26,067 nt of DNA from Candidatus Helarchaeota archaeon (GTDB taxonomy: Archaea; Asgardarchaeota; Lokiarchaeia; Helarchaeales; HEL-GB-A): the NCBI GenBank assembly GCA_013375455.1, contig JABXJT010000067.1:1-26067 (forward strand), written 5' to 3'. Of this stretch, positions 1-8,700 are shown piece by piece. The notes beneath the pieces are model-generated. The model had not been told where the DNA came from and did no database searches. It saw only the letters and a program-made list of their open reading frames with translations. Both the position numbers and the translations under genes were made by a program. The first letter of the stretch is position 1; each line of letters starts with the position of its first letter.

Positions 1-405
1 TTGGGAGCACCTTATTTTAAAATTGTCGGCATGGCAAGGGCACCACTTGCAGCAGTAATGGTAGGTAAAACTATAGGTAAAACAATAGATAGTGGTGAAA
101 TACCCGTATATATTGCACGTTTTGGGCGAACAAAAAGTGAAATATTTGTAACCGCTATTGAGCTTCAGCGCAAATTTGGAAATAAGTTCGATTCAATTCC
201 CACTAGTGCAATCGGACTTTATACCTATTTGAAAAGGCTTGAACAAGGACTCAAACAATTGATGTGTGGAGCAAGAAAATTTGCACTAGAATACATCACA
301 CGAGATGACATCTCATCATTAACACGGAAATCAGCAGAGATAAGTGGTATTAGATATATAATGGAATGTGATAAAGAAGAGGCTGAAAAAATTCTCGATG
401 ATTGA
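1..405 (+). CDS. FMN-binding glutamate synthase family protein, C-terminal fragment
   Basis: The reading frame is open from the first base and ends at TGA 403-405, so only the last ~134 residues are present. The apparent TTG start at base 1 is probably an internal codon. The segment GMARAPLAAVMVGKTIGK and the later YLKRLEQGLKQLMCGARKF...RDDISSLTRKSAEISGI resemble the end of the FMN-binding central domain of glutamate synthase large-subunit relatives (COG0069). There, a helix of the type NFLR..TEELK.LA.A.G is followed by a DL..LDREAAEITGI-like tail. Members transfer glutamine-derived ammonia to 2-oxoglutarate, or act as uncharacterised FMN oxidoreductases of the same fold. It converges on a glutamate dehydrogenase gene 57 bases away, which fits a nitrogen-assimilation neighbourhood. 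The family call rests on recalled pattern similarity, and the exact enzyme cannot be assigned from the tail alone. Confidence 0.6.
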   Translation: MGAPYFKIVGMARAPLAAVMVGKTIGKTIDSGEIPVYIARFGRTKSEIFVTAIELQRKFGNKFDSIPTSAIGLYTYLKRLEQGLKQLMCGARKFALEYITRDDISSLTRKSAEISGIRYIMECDKEEAEKILDD

Positions 406-462
406 TATCAAAAAAATAAATATCAGGCAAGTCATTTTGTTATGGGGTAATTTCCTAATAAG

Positions 463-1704
463 TTAAGGCCAGATCCCGCGGATTTTGAGAGTATTAGCTA
501 CTCGCTCAACTGCTAACATATAAGCTGCTAACCGCATATGAACTTTTTTATTTTTGGAAATTTTATAGCAATCTTCAAAGGCTTTAACCATAATTTGTTT
601 AAGTTCTTTTTTGACACGTTCTTCTGTCCAGTAATAGCGTTGTAAATTTTGTACCCACTCAAAATAACTGACAGTGACACCTCCTGCATTGGCAAGGATA
701 TCTGGAATTATGAGTATATTATTTTTATACAAAATATCGTCAGCTTCAATAGTTGTTGGGCCATTTGCAGCTTCAGCCAGTAATTTACACTTAATATTAT
801 CAGCATTTTTATTCGTTATTTGATTCTCTAATGCAGCGGGAACGAGAATATCGCTTTCTAATTCAAGTAATTGTTCATTTGTAATTTTTTCAGACCCTTC
901 AAATCCAATAACACTTGTCGTTTTTTTCTTGTGTTCATAAACAGCTGAGGAATCTAATCCCTCTCTTTTTAAAATGCCACCCTTCGAGTCGCTTAGTGCA
1001 ATAATTCTACAACCCATCTTCTCCAAGAAATGTGCTGCGTATGATCCAGCATTTCCATAACCTTGAATTACAGCAGTTGAAGATTTTAGGTCTAAATTCA
1101 ATTTTTGAGCGGCAACCTCTACACAATGACTTAATCCAAGAGCCGTGGCTTCGACACGTCCTTCTGAACCTCCAATTTCTAAAGGTTTTCCTGTGATAAT
1201 ACCAGGGATACTATATCCACGAATCATTTCATATGTATCAGCCATCCATGCCATTATTTGTGGATTTGTATATACATCGGGTGCCGGAATATCGCGTTCT
1301 GGTCCAATAATACTGCTAATTTCGAAAAAATAACGCCGAGAAAGTCGTTCAAGTTCTCCTTGTGATAATTCTTTTGGATTACAAATAATTCCACCCTTCG
1401 CACCACCATAAGGGATAGCCACGACCGCTGTTTTCCAAGTCATCCACATGCTTAATGCTTTAACTTCATCTAAAGTTACATTAGGATGATAGCGAATTCC
1501 TCCTTTAGTAGGCCCTCGTGAACTATTATGCTGGGCTCTAAATCCAATAAAAACTTTAATTCGTCCATTATCCATCCTTACCGGAATAGAAACCGTTAAA
1601 ATTCGTTGATGATGCTTTAAAACTTCTAAAATATCTGGATCCAAGTTTATTTGCTCTGCAGCCATCTCTAACTGCTTTACTGCTACTTCATGCGGATTAA
1701 TCAT
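463..1704 (-). CDS. gdhA: Glutamate dehydrogenase (hexameric, archaeal/bacterial type)
   Basis: Cytoplasmic enzyme interconverting glutamate and 2-oxoglutarate plus ammonia with NAD(P)H. About 413 residues is normal for hexameric GDH of the archaeal type. The N-terminal Glu/Leu/Phe/Val dehydrogenase dimerisation domain shows the substrate motif [14 protein letters not shown], the catalytic-lysine motif PYGGAKGGI and the APDVYTN segment. The Rossmann half has [13 protein letters not shown] as the dinucleotide loop, followed by [28 protein letters not shown] and [20 protein letters not shown]. All expected motifs are intact. The frame can be extended 3 codons to a TTG at 1713. I prefer ATG at 1704, although neither start has a convincing Shine-Dalgarno. 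It is convergent with the glutamate-synthase-like fragment. Cofactor preference is not decidable by eye. Confidence 0.95.
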   Translation of the reverse strand: MINPHEVAVKQLEMAAEQINLDPDILEVLKHHQRILTVSIPVRMDNGRIKVFIGFRAQHNSSRGPTKGGIRYHPNVTLDEVKALSMWMTWKTAVVAIPYGGAKGGIICNPKELSQGELERLSRRYFFEISSIIGPERDIPAPDVYTNPQIMAWMADTYEMIRGYSIPGIITGKPLEIGGSEGRVEATALGLSHCVEVAAQKLNLDLKSSTAVIQGYGNAGSYAAHFLEKMGCRIIALSDSKGGILKREGLDSSAVYEHKKKTTSVIGFEGSEKITNEQLLELESDILVPAALENQITNKNADNIKCKLLAEAANGPTTIEADDILYKNNILIIPDILANAGGVTVSYFEWVQNLQRYYWTEERVKKELKQIMVKAFEDCYKISKNKKVHMRLAAYMLAVERVANTLKIRGIWP

Positions 1705-1713
1705 CTTATCCAA

Positions 1714-2569
<856 letters not shown>

Positions 2570-2791
2570 CACTTTTCCTCTTTTTTTATTCGCTTTATTC
2601 CAAGTAGCAAAATGCTTTTTGTTTAAATGTATCTGAATCCAGTCGTGCTTTTTGGTCATTGCCTCTACGTTACGCCCTGGGAGATAATGAAGTATTTAGA
2701 TTACCAACTTTTTCTTCTCCCTTTTCTTAGCGGAATTATATTTCGCTACACGAATATCTCGGCTCGAGATAAATTGAATGAAGTTATTAAG

Positions 2792-3397
2792 TTATATATC
2801 AACCTGATATTTTTTTGCAAGTCGTTTAAGTTTCGCTTCCACTCTAACCTTTTCTGCTTTCCTCAATAACAAATCAATATTGATCTTTTTCAGAGCTAAT
2901 CGGAGAGCGACACCAACATCTTTTTGATCTTTCTTTCTTGGAGATAATACTTTTAAAATAATCAAATCTTCTAAGGGGGGGAGAAATATATTGACACCAT
3001 TGATTTCGACCTCTTCTTCCTCCCACGAACTATCAAAAATCAGAGGTGAAATGATATTAACATCCATATGGTGGAGTCGTCCTATAGGGTAAAAATCTAG
3101 ACCAAATCCAAATTTTCTCCAAACATGCTTTGCTTTTTTGTAATGATCCCTAACATAATCTATAATCTCATCACGCTCTTCTTTAGTTAAAGGTGTGTGA
3201 ATATCAAAATCTTCAGTTAATCTATAGGCTGGAACTCCCCGTTCGTACATAGCTCGTATCCCAATTAAATAAACATTCTTTTTTAATTTGTTTTGAATAA
3301 ATTTAACTACATCTCGAAATTCTTCGCTATAATAAGGAGTATAAGTATTTCGCTTTTTCTTTTTTGGAGAGGATTTTAAATGATTCTTCTTAGACAC
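2792..3397 (-). CDS. Nucleotidyltransferase-fold protein (MNT/AbiEii-like)
   Basis: A protein of 201 residues with a lysine-rich N terminus (SKKNHLKSSPKKKKRN). The core VYLIGIRAMYERG followed by RLTEDFDIHTPL resembles the GG.A...G / R.T.D.D signature of the minimal nucleotidyltransferase superfamily, with EDFDIH supplying the DxD metal ligands. MDVNI may give the third acid. LPPLEDLIILKVLSPRKKDQKDV matches the conserved 'LPSPEDLILMKL.AGR.KD..D' segment after the catalytic core. The first glycine pair of the usual GGS/GG.A motif is degraded to GIRA. The GTG start at 3397 is supported by GGAG about 10 bases upstream. Relatives include antitoxin/toxin nucleotidyltransferases such as MNT and AbiEii, but no HEPN or AbiEi partner gene is adjacent. 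Target and role are unknown. Confidence 0.65.
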   Translation of the reverse strand: MSKKNHLKSSPKKKKRNTYTPYYSEEFRDVVKFIQNKLKKNVYLIGIRAMYERGVPAYRLTEDFDIHTPLTKEERDEIIDYVRDHYKKAKHVWRKFGFGLDFYPIGRLHHMDVNIISPLIFDSSWEEEEVEINGVNIFLPPLEDLIILKVLSPRKKDQKDVGVALRLALKKINIDLLLRKAEKVRVEAKLKRLAKKYQVDI

Positions 3398-3560
3398 TTT
3401 AGCTTCTCCTTTTTAAGCCTCACTTCTCAGAATCGAACGAAATAAGTTCCTAAATTCCAAGCTTTCTAGTATAAAATTCATTGATATTTAAAAATTAGGT
3501 GTTAAATTAAAAAAAACGCCTCCTTTTTTAATATTCAGTTAATTTGTCCAACCTTCTAAT

Positions 3561-3600
3561 TAGTTATAAAAGCCTATAAAATGTTATAAAAAGCTATAAG
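3561..3600 (+). repeat. Left array: four degenerate 10-bp TATAA repeats
   Basis: Four consecutive 10-base units read TAGTTATAAA, AGCCTATAAA, ATGTTATAAA and AAGCTATAAG. The consensus is A-N-G-Y-TATAA-R. This is the reverse complement of the right-hand array unit (AAGTTATAAA when read on the minus strand), so the two arrays are inverted relative to each other around the GC-rich island. Confidence 0.8.
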
Positions 3601-4030
3601 CTTCTATGCCAATTCTCCATCTACCCGATCGCGAGTAGACCCGCCGTAAGGTTATCTGGCGGTACGCCCGTCGCCGGGTTCAAGCCATCCAGCGCGCTAT
3701 CGAAAACTACCAAGAGCTACCTCTTATGGTTTATCGCTGGGTCTGGAGACCTGAAGGGAGTTACCCCACGCTACTCAAAGGGCGCCTGAATTCTTACTCC
3801 ATTCCTAGGAGGGACTGCTCGGGTTCAAACGGGGCTTTCGAACGTCCCCGACTCGTGCAACTAACCACTAAGAACGGGGGGATCAAGATCCTGAAATTCA
3901 AGTGCTCTTTAAGTAATATACTCACATCAAGAGAACTAATGTGGTCAGCTATCGTAAGGGCGCCCTTCTATTTAAACCCTTCGGAACGATTTGCGCATTT
4001 CCCTCATTTGCGCATTTTCTTTGGGAGATT
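3601..4030. other. GC-rich island of unknown nature (possible structured RNA or foreign insert)
   Basis: About 430 bases clearly richer in G+C than all neighbours; by hand count 36 of 60 bases at 3661-3720 are G or C. It contains many potential hairpins: CCGCC...GGCGG (about 3641-3662), GGTCTGGAGACC (3740-3751), CGGGG...CCCCG (about 3830-3850) and the perfect palindrome AAGGGCGCCCTT (3956-3967). A frame running from ATG 3606 to 4037 is interrupted only by TAG at 3636-3638. Its translation is Arg/Trp-rich and resembles no family I know. I found no RNase P CR-I/CR-V motifs, no SRP GGAA domain and no tRNA. A non-coding RNA or imported DNA are both possible. Confidence 0.45.
3989..4018. repeat. 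Direct repeat of ATTTGCGCATTT within the island
   Basis: ATTTGCGCATTT occurs at 3989-4000 and again, preceded by C and followed by T, at 4005-4018. The two copies are spaced about 17 bases apart, and each centres on the palindrome TGCGCA. They lie at the right edge of the GC-rich island, just before the 10-bp array. The arrangement resembles a pair of protein-binding sites, but no binder is known. Confidence 0.55.
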
Positions 4031-4110
4031 TTTATAACTTTTTATAACTTTTTATAACTTTTTATAACTTTTTATAAGTTTTTATAAGTTTTTATAAGTT
4101 TTTATAAGAT
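4031..4110 (+). repeat. Right array: eight tandem 10-bp repeats
   Basis: Perfect 10-base periodicity: TTTATAACTT four times (4031-4070), TTTATAAGTT three times (4071-4100), then the degenerate unit TTTATAAGAT (4101-4110). The C-to-G change at position 8 is shared by the last four units, which suggests stepwise duplication. Read on the minus strand the unit is AAGTTATAAA, matching the left array at 3561-3600. The 10-bp period is close to one helical turn, so A/T tracts are phased and the DNA may be curved. Each unit also resembles an archaeal TATA box. Confidence 0.95.
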
Positions 4111-4181
4111 ATTGACTTACAGTTCAAACGATATATTTCAAGTCATAATCCTTTTAACAAAGAATTAAGTTCTTGTTAGTG

Positions 4182-5117
4182 ATGGATTTATCTAGCGTAA
4201 AAACCTTGGAAATCGCGGATGAGGCAATTTTTAATGATTATTTCAAGAAATACCCCCCGGAAATCTCGGAATTTACCTTCACAAACCTATTTATTTGGCG
4301 AAATTATTATAGTTTCTCGTTTTTGGAGTGGGAAGATCATCTCCTAATTTTTTCTCCAAATTATTTTAAAAAACATAAAATTTCCATATCGAAAGATCCT
4401 GAGACCCTCTTTTTTTTGCCCCCGGTAGGTCCAAATCCCGTGCAGATAGTTCTCGACCTTTTTAAATCATTAAAAAAGATTGAAATTCATCGCGTGCCCG
4501 AATCGATAACCGACAAATTGATTGCAACCCGAAGCGTTCACGATTTGAACGTCAAAATTTTAGAGGATCGAAATAACTGGGACTATTCCTATGAGCGAGA
4601 AAAACTCGTCACGCTCTCTGGCAGGAATTTATACCGAAAAAGGCGCTGGTTAAAAAGGTTCATGGAAAAGTACCCTAATTATGAGTTCCATCTATTGTCA
4701 GAAGAATGGCTGGAAAAATGCAGACAATTACAGATTGAATGGTGTGATATGAATGAATGTCGGCATGGTGAGGATCTAATGGAAGAGCAGAAGGCAATTA
4801 CCGATGCCTTTGATTATTACACGGAATTGAATTTCCGAGGAGGACTAATAATAGTTGATGAGAAATGTATTGCTTATACGCTGGGTGAGAAATTAAATGC
4901 AAATACCGGGGTCATTCATATTGAAAAAGCGTTAGCTGATTATGAAGGGGCCTATCAAGCAATTAATAATAACTTCGCGAAATTTTGTTGTGAGGACGTA
5001 ACATATGTCAATAGAGAGCAGGATTTAGGAGATCCCGGGCTACGCCAGGCAAAGCAATCCTATGTACCCCATCACATGGTGAAGAAAAGTATTATTTACC
5101 GAAAATTGAGTCATTAA
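4182..5117 (+). CDS. DUF2156 / phosphatidylglycerol lysyltransferase C-terminal-like protein
   Basis: About 311 residues with no transmembrane segments. The layout fits the GNAT-fold C-terminal domain of LPG synthase/DUF2156. The N-terminal part carries EFTFTNLFIWRNYY. The central LYRKRRWLKRFMEKYP segment matches the usual 'K.RN.I.RF...' region. The C-terminal part has GGLIIVDEKCIAYTLGEKL, then HIEKALADYEGAYQAIN and YVNREQDLGDPGLRQAKQSY, the hallmark 'vNrEqDlG.pGLR.AK.sy.P' ending. Bacterial members with membrane domains aminoacylate lipids. Stand-alone archaeal forms are mostly uncharacterised and may transfer aminoacyl or acyl groups to other acceptors. A TTG at 4173 would add three codons; ATG 4182 is preferred. 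It follows the repeat array by about 70 bases and is convergent with the small GTPase gene. Confidence 0.8.
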   Translation: MDLSSVKTLEIADEAIFNDYFKKYPPEISEFTFTNLFIWRNYYSFSFLEWEDHLLIFSPNYFKKHKISISKDPETLFFLPPVGPNPVQIVLDLFKSLKKIEIHRVPESITDKLIATRSVHDLNVKILEDRNNWDYSYEREKLVTLSGRNLYRKRRWLKRFMEKYPNYEFHLLSEEWLEKCRQLQIEWCDMNECRHGEDLMEEQKAITDAFDYYTELNFRGGLIIVDEKCIAYTLGEKLNANTGVIHIEKALADYEGAYQAINNNFAKFCCEDVTYVNREQDLGDPGLRQAKQSYVPHHMVKKSIIYRKLSH

Positions 5118-5154
5118 ATTGTTTTTAAACATAACTAACGGTTCTTAAAATTTC

Positions 5155-5670
5155 CTATTGCTGCAGTTTTATCAGTTCATCAGCAATTCGCCTGAATAAA
5201 TCTTCCACATTCTTCCCAGTTTTTGCCGAGGCTTCAAAGTAAATGGAATGCCTCTTGTTTTTCAGAAATTTATGCGCGTGTGCTTCCTGGACTTTCCTCA
5301 GATCTTGTAAATCAGTCTTGTTTCCCACGACAACGTAAGGAAATTGCGGGTCTAATTGTTGCTGGAGTTTGGAAATCCACGTATCAAGCGTGCCAAAAGT
5401 AACAGGGCGGGTTACATCGAAAATAATTATTGCACCATCCGAACCTTTCAAGTACAAATTTAATTTGGCCTTCCACATGTTCTGGCCACCAATATCCCAA
5501 ATGACTAGACGCGTACTCATATCGGGGAGATCTTTCACCACGAAATTCACGCCGAGCGTTGGGATATAATCCCCCTCGAAAGTATTTTCTACGTATCTCA
5601 GGATTAAACTGGTTTTTCCTACAGCTTCCTCTCCAACAACCACTACTTTAAATCGGTATTCATGCTCCAT
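5155..5670 (-). CDS. Ras/Rab-like small GTPase
   Basis: A 171-residue P-loop GTPase with every G motif. G1 is GEEAVGKT (13-20), with Glu and Ala at the positions of Ras Gly12 and Gly13. The G2 threonine is in YIPTLGVNF (Thr38). G3 is WDIGGQ (58-63), keeping the catalytic glutamine but with the Arf/Gtr-like 'GGQ' form rather than Ras 'AGQ'. G4 is NKTD (117-120) and G5 is SAK (148-150). There is no C-terminal cysteine, so eukaryotic-style prenylation is not expected, and there is no lipid-anchor extension. Expanded Ras-superfamily GTPases are a feature of Asgard archaea. The gene is divergent from the first TPR-longin gene across 121 bases, which suggests shared regulation and a functional link. 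The cellular process is unknown. Confidence 0.92.
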   Translation of the reverse strand: MEHEYRFKVVVVGEEAVGKTSLILRYVENTFEGDYIPTLGVNFVVKDLPDMSTRLVIWDIGGQNMWKAKLNLYLKGSDGAIIIFDVTRPVTFGTLDTWISKLQQQLDPQFPYVVVGNKTDLQDLRKVQEAHAHKFLKNKRHSIYFEASAKTGKNVEDLFRRIADELIKLQQ

Positions 5671-5791
5671 GAAAGTAGAATTGGATCTGTATCTTTAAAA
5701 ATTGAATGGCTTGCGAATTTTTAATAATTATATATAGAAAATTTTTTGAGAACATATATTCAAAATGTAACAAGAAGCGCAGGGAATTCAG
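5671..5791. promoter_or_regulatory. Divergent promoter region between GTPase and TPR-longin genes
   Basis: A 121-base AT-rich spacer. On the plus strand TTATATATAG at 5728-5737 is a plausible TATA box, which would place the start of transcription near 5755-5760. A weak AGGGA element lies 9 bases before the ATG at 5792. On the minus strand no single clear TATA box was picked. The shared spacer makes coordinated expression plausible. Confidence 0.35.
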
Positions 5792-8700
5792 ATGAGTAAC
5801 CTACCGAATCAGGACCCTCAAGAACAAATCAGGGAATTAATCTCCCGTGCAGAGAAAGAAGAAGACACCAATAGTTGGAATGCCGCAATCGAGTTTTTGA
5901 AGGAAGCAGAAAAAAAAGTCCTAGATACAAAAAATAAGGAACTGAAAGGTGAGATTTATTATAAATTGGGGTTGAATTATTATCTTGCTGGAGAATGTGC
6001 AAAATCTAAAGAAAAGGTATTAAAAAGTTATCAGATGGGAATAGAAAATTGGGAAATAGCCAAAAAAATCTTTGAGGAGTTAAAGATAGAAGAACGCGTT
6101 AAGGTTATATCTGGTTTCATTGATTTTTTTACCTATTTATATGGATTTGGAGTAGAAAGAGAAATAAACTTATTAGAATCGGCTAAAAATCACTTTAAAC
6201 AGGCGAAAATACTCTACCAACAACAAGAAAAGTTTCTTGATTCAACCAAGATGGAGATCATGGAGATCAAAACTCTCAGCCAGTTAGTTGGTGAGCGTGT
6301 TGTACGCCATGATGAAAGCGCAGATTTTGAAAAGATGGTGGCAGAATTTGATGGTCTTGTAGTAAATCTGATTGATAGATTGAAAAAAACGCCGCAAATA
6401 CCAGATCATTACCTTCAAAGATTTTTGAGTTGCATGGGATATTGCTTCCATTGGATGGGAACTTATTTATCCACTGACATATTAGACGTTCGAGAACGTT
6501 TACTTGATTTTTTCAATAAACATAAACAAATCATCGATATTATCGATAATTCGGAATTATATTCGAAGTATTCTGAATCTGTATTTTATGCCTACACGAT
6601 TTATGGAACATTCAGTTTAATTATAGGAGCTTACTTCGCAGATGATCAATTTGAGATGAAAATATTATTTCAAAACGCGAAAAAGTGGCATAAAAAAGCT
6701 GAAAAATTTCGAGATAAAGTGCAATTCAACACCTCATTATCAACTTTCTATGTCCTACAGTTTTCCGTTTCAATTGCCTTTGTCAAATTGGGGTATGCTT
6801 CCGCCGACATTAAGCATATAGGGGAACTTCTAACCAATGCAATTGAGTCCCTATCCCTTTTTCATCCAAAGTCAATGGCTGCACACACGATTCTCTCAGC
6901 TTCCCTTGGTTTTGCGATTGGAGCCCTTGATGAGACAAACATAAAACTAACCCGTCTCAGGTCTGCAGACAGGATCTTAAACATTTTAGAATGGGGTAAA
7001 AACGAAATACCAATGCTCACGGATCCAAACTACAAGTTATACAATTTTTTTAGAGATACGGAGTTATGTACCGCCTATGCAATAATGGGGGAACTAGCCG
7101 AGGATAAGAATGAGCGTACTAAGTACGTGCAACAAGCATTGAAATTATTTGATCAAATAATGGAATTCTCCAAGCAAAAACCAATAAGTAATCAATCATT
7201 CTATTTTTACTACTTTTTCATCTCTAGTGCTGCAATTATATTGGCAAAACTCCTCCCAGAGATAGCTGAAAAAAGGAAATATTATGAAATTGCAATTGAT
7301 TTAATTGAAAAAGCCATTAGACTGCCATTCAACTTCCATCGAGACGAAATTGTATTCATGTTAGGCAAAGCATATCATGAGCTCGGCATCTTATTGAATG
7401 ATTCTAAGGTATTGAAGAAGTCTTATCTCGCCTATATGAATGCTATCGAATTCTGCAAGAACAAAGGATTTTATAGCCTTGTCGGATCTGGCTATGTAAA
7501 CCTTGCACAGCTTGAAGATCGGTTGGGAAATTTTCTTTCAGCTGCAGAAAACTATCAAAAAGCAATTAGCTCATTCGATCGGGCATTATTGATGTTTACT
7601 TATACTAAATTAGGGACGAAATTAGAAAAAACGAAGAATTATTTAAATGCCTGGAAATTGATAGAAATCGCCAAATCGTATCACGCACAAGAGGACCACG
7701 GGAATGCGCGTGTTAATTATCAACAAGCTAGTACCATCTTGCAAAAAATCCGGGATTACCGGTTTGAGTCCACTTTCTACGTTGCTTGGAGTGAATTAGA
7801 AAAAGCTGAAGAGTTAAGCAAAGGCAGCAAGCACCAGGAGGCAGCAAAAGCCTATAACACTTCCAGAACTCTATTTCAAGAGGCCATTGACAATTTTAAT
7901 AAATATATGAAAAAAAAGCTGCCGCCTGAAGACATAGAACGCATTTCAAAACTCATTAAAGTAGCAAAAATTCGAGATCAGTATTGCACTGCCCGCCAAC
8001 AAATCGAGACTGCACGACTAGAAAGCATTAAAGGTAATCACTTGTTATCCGCAGAGTTGTATAATAAAGCTGGTTTCATGTTTGAAAATCTCTGTGACGT
8101 ATATAAAATTAAAAAAGAAAAGGATGAACTCTCCGCAATATGCCATTTATGCAAAGCTTGGGAATACATGGCTAGGGCAGAAATGGAACAAGAATCATCG
8201 CTTTACGCCACCGCCTCGAAATTATTTGAAAAAGCAAGCCATATTTTTACCAAGAGTCGCATGAAGAAATTATCCTTGGGCAATTCCCTATATTGTTCTG
8301 CACTAGAAAGTGGAGGTCTCTTTGATAAAACAAGCGACTTTGATGAAAAGCTTAATTATTACAAGAAAATTAAAATGACTTTACGGGAATCTGCAAAAAA
8401 TTATCAATTAGGGGGATTTGTTCAAGACGCACAATGGGCATTAGCGACCTCCACGGTTTTTGATGGCATTTGGCAGCTCATTCAGGTTGATACGGAAATG
8501 GATTTCTCGAAAAAGAATCAATACTTAAGCATGGCAAAGAAATATCTTGATAATGCCTTGCAAATCTTTGAAGAGGCGGGGTATGAACAAAAAAAGGGAG
8601 AAATTTCAAAATATTTAGAAATGATTGACGCCGAAAAAGCCATTCTGACCTCAGCATTAGATGTCATTGAAAAGCCGGCTATTTCAGAAAGTAGCATTGG

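Noticed and set aside
2627..2869. 80-codon frame on the plus strand
   Set aside because: It runs into the antisense end of the nucleotidyltransferase gene, has no ribosome binding site, and its composition looks like translated non-coding DNA.
3636..3638. In-frame TAG as a pyrrolysine codon
   Set aside because: The surrounding frame is not a recognisable methylamine methyltransferase or any other protein, so there is no reason to invoke recoding.
3601..4030. RNase P RNA or SRP RNA
   Set aside because: On both strands I found neither GAGGAAAGTCC nor the ACAGAA..GGCTTA signature of RNase P, nor the GGAA-capped domain IV hairpin of SRP RNA.
3726..4037. 103-codon open frame in the GC-rich island as a protein gene
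   Set aside because: No ribosome binding site; the frame continues upstream of its ATG to a TAG. Its composition is odd (many Arg, Trp, Pro), and it runs into the repeat array. GC-rich DNA lacks stops by chance.
4031..4110. CRISPR array
   Set aside because: The repeats are contiguous 10-mers without spacers, and no cas genes are nearby.
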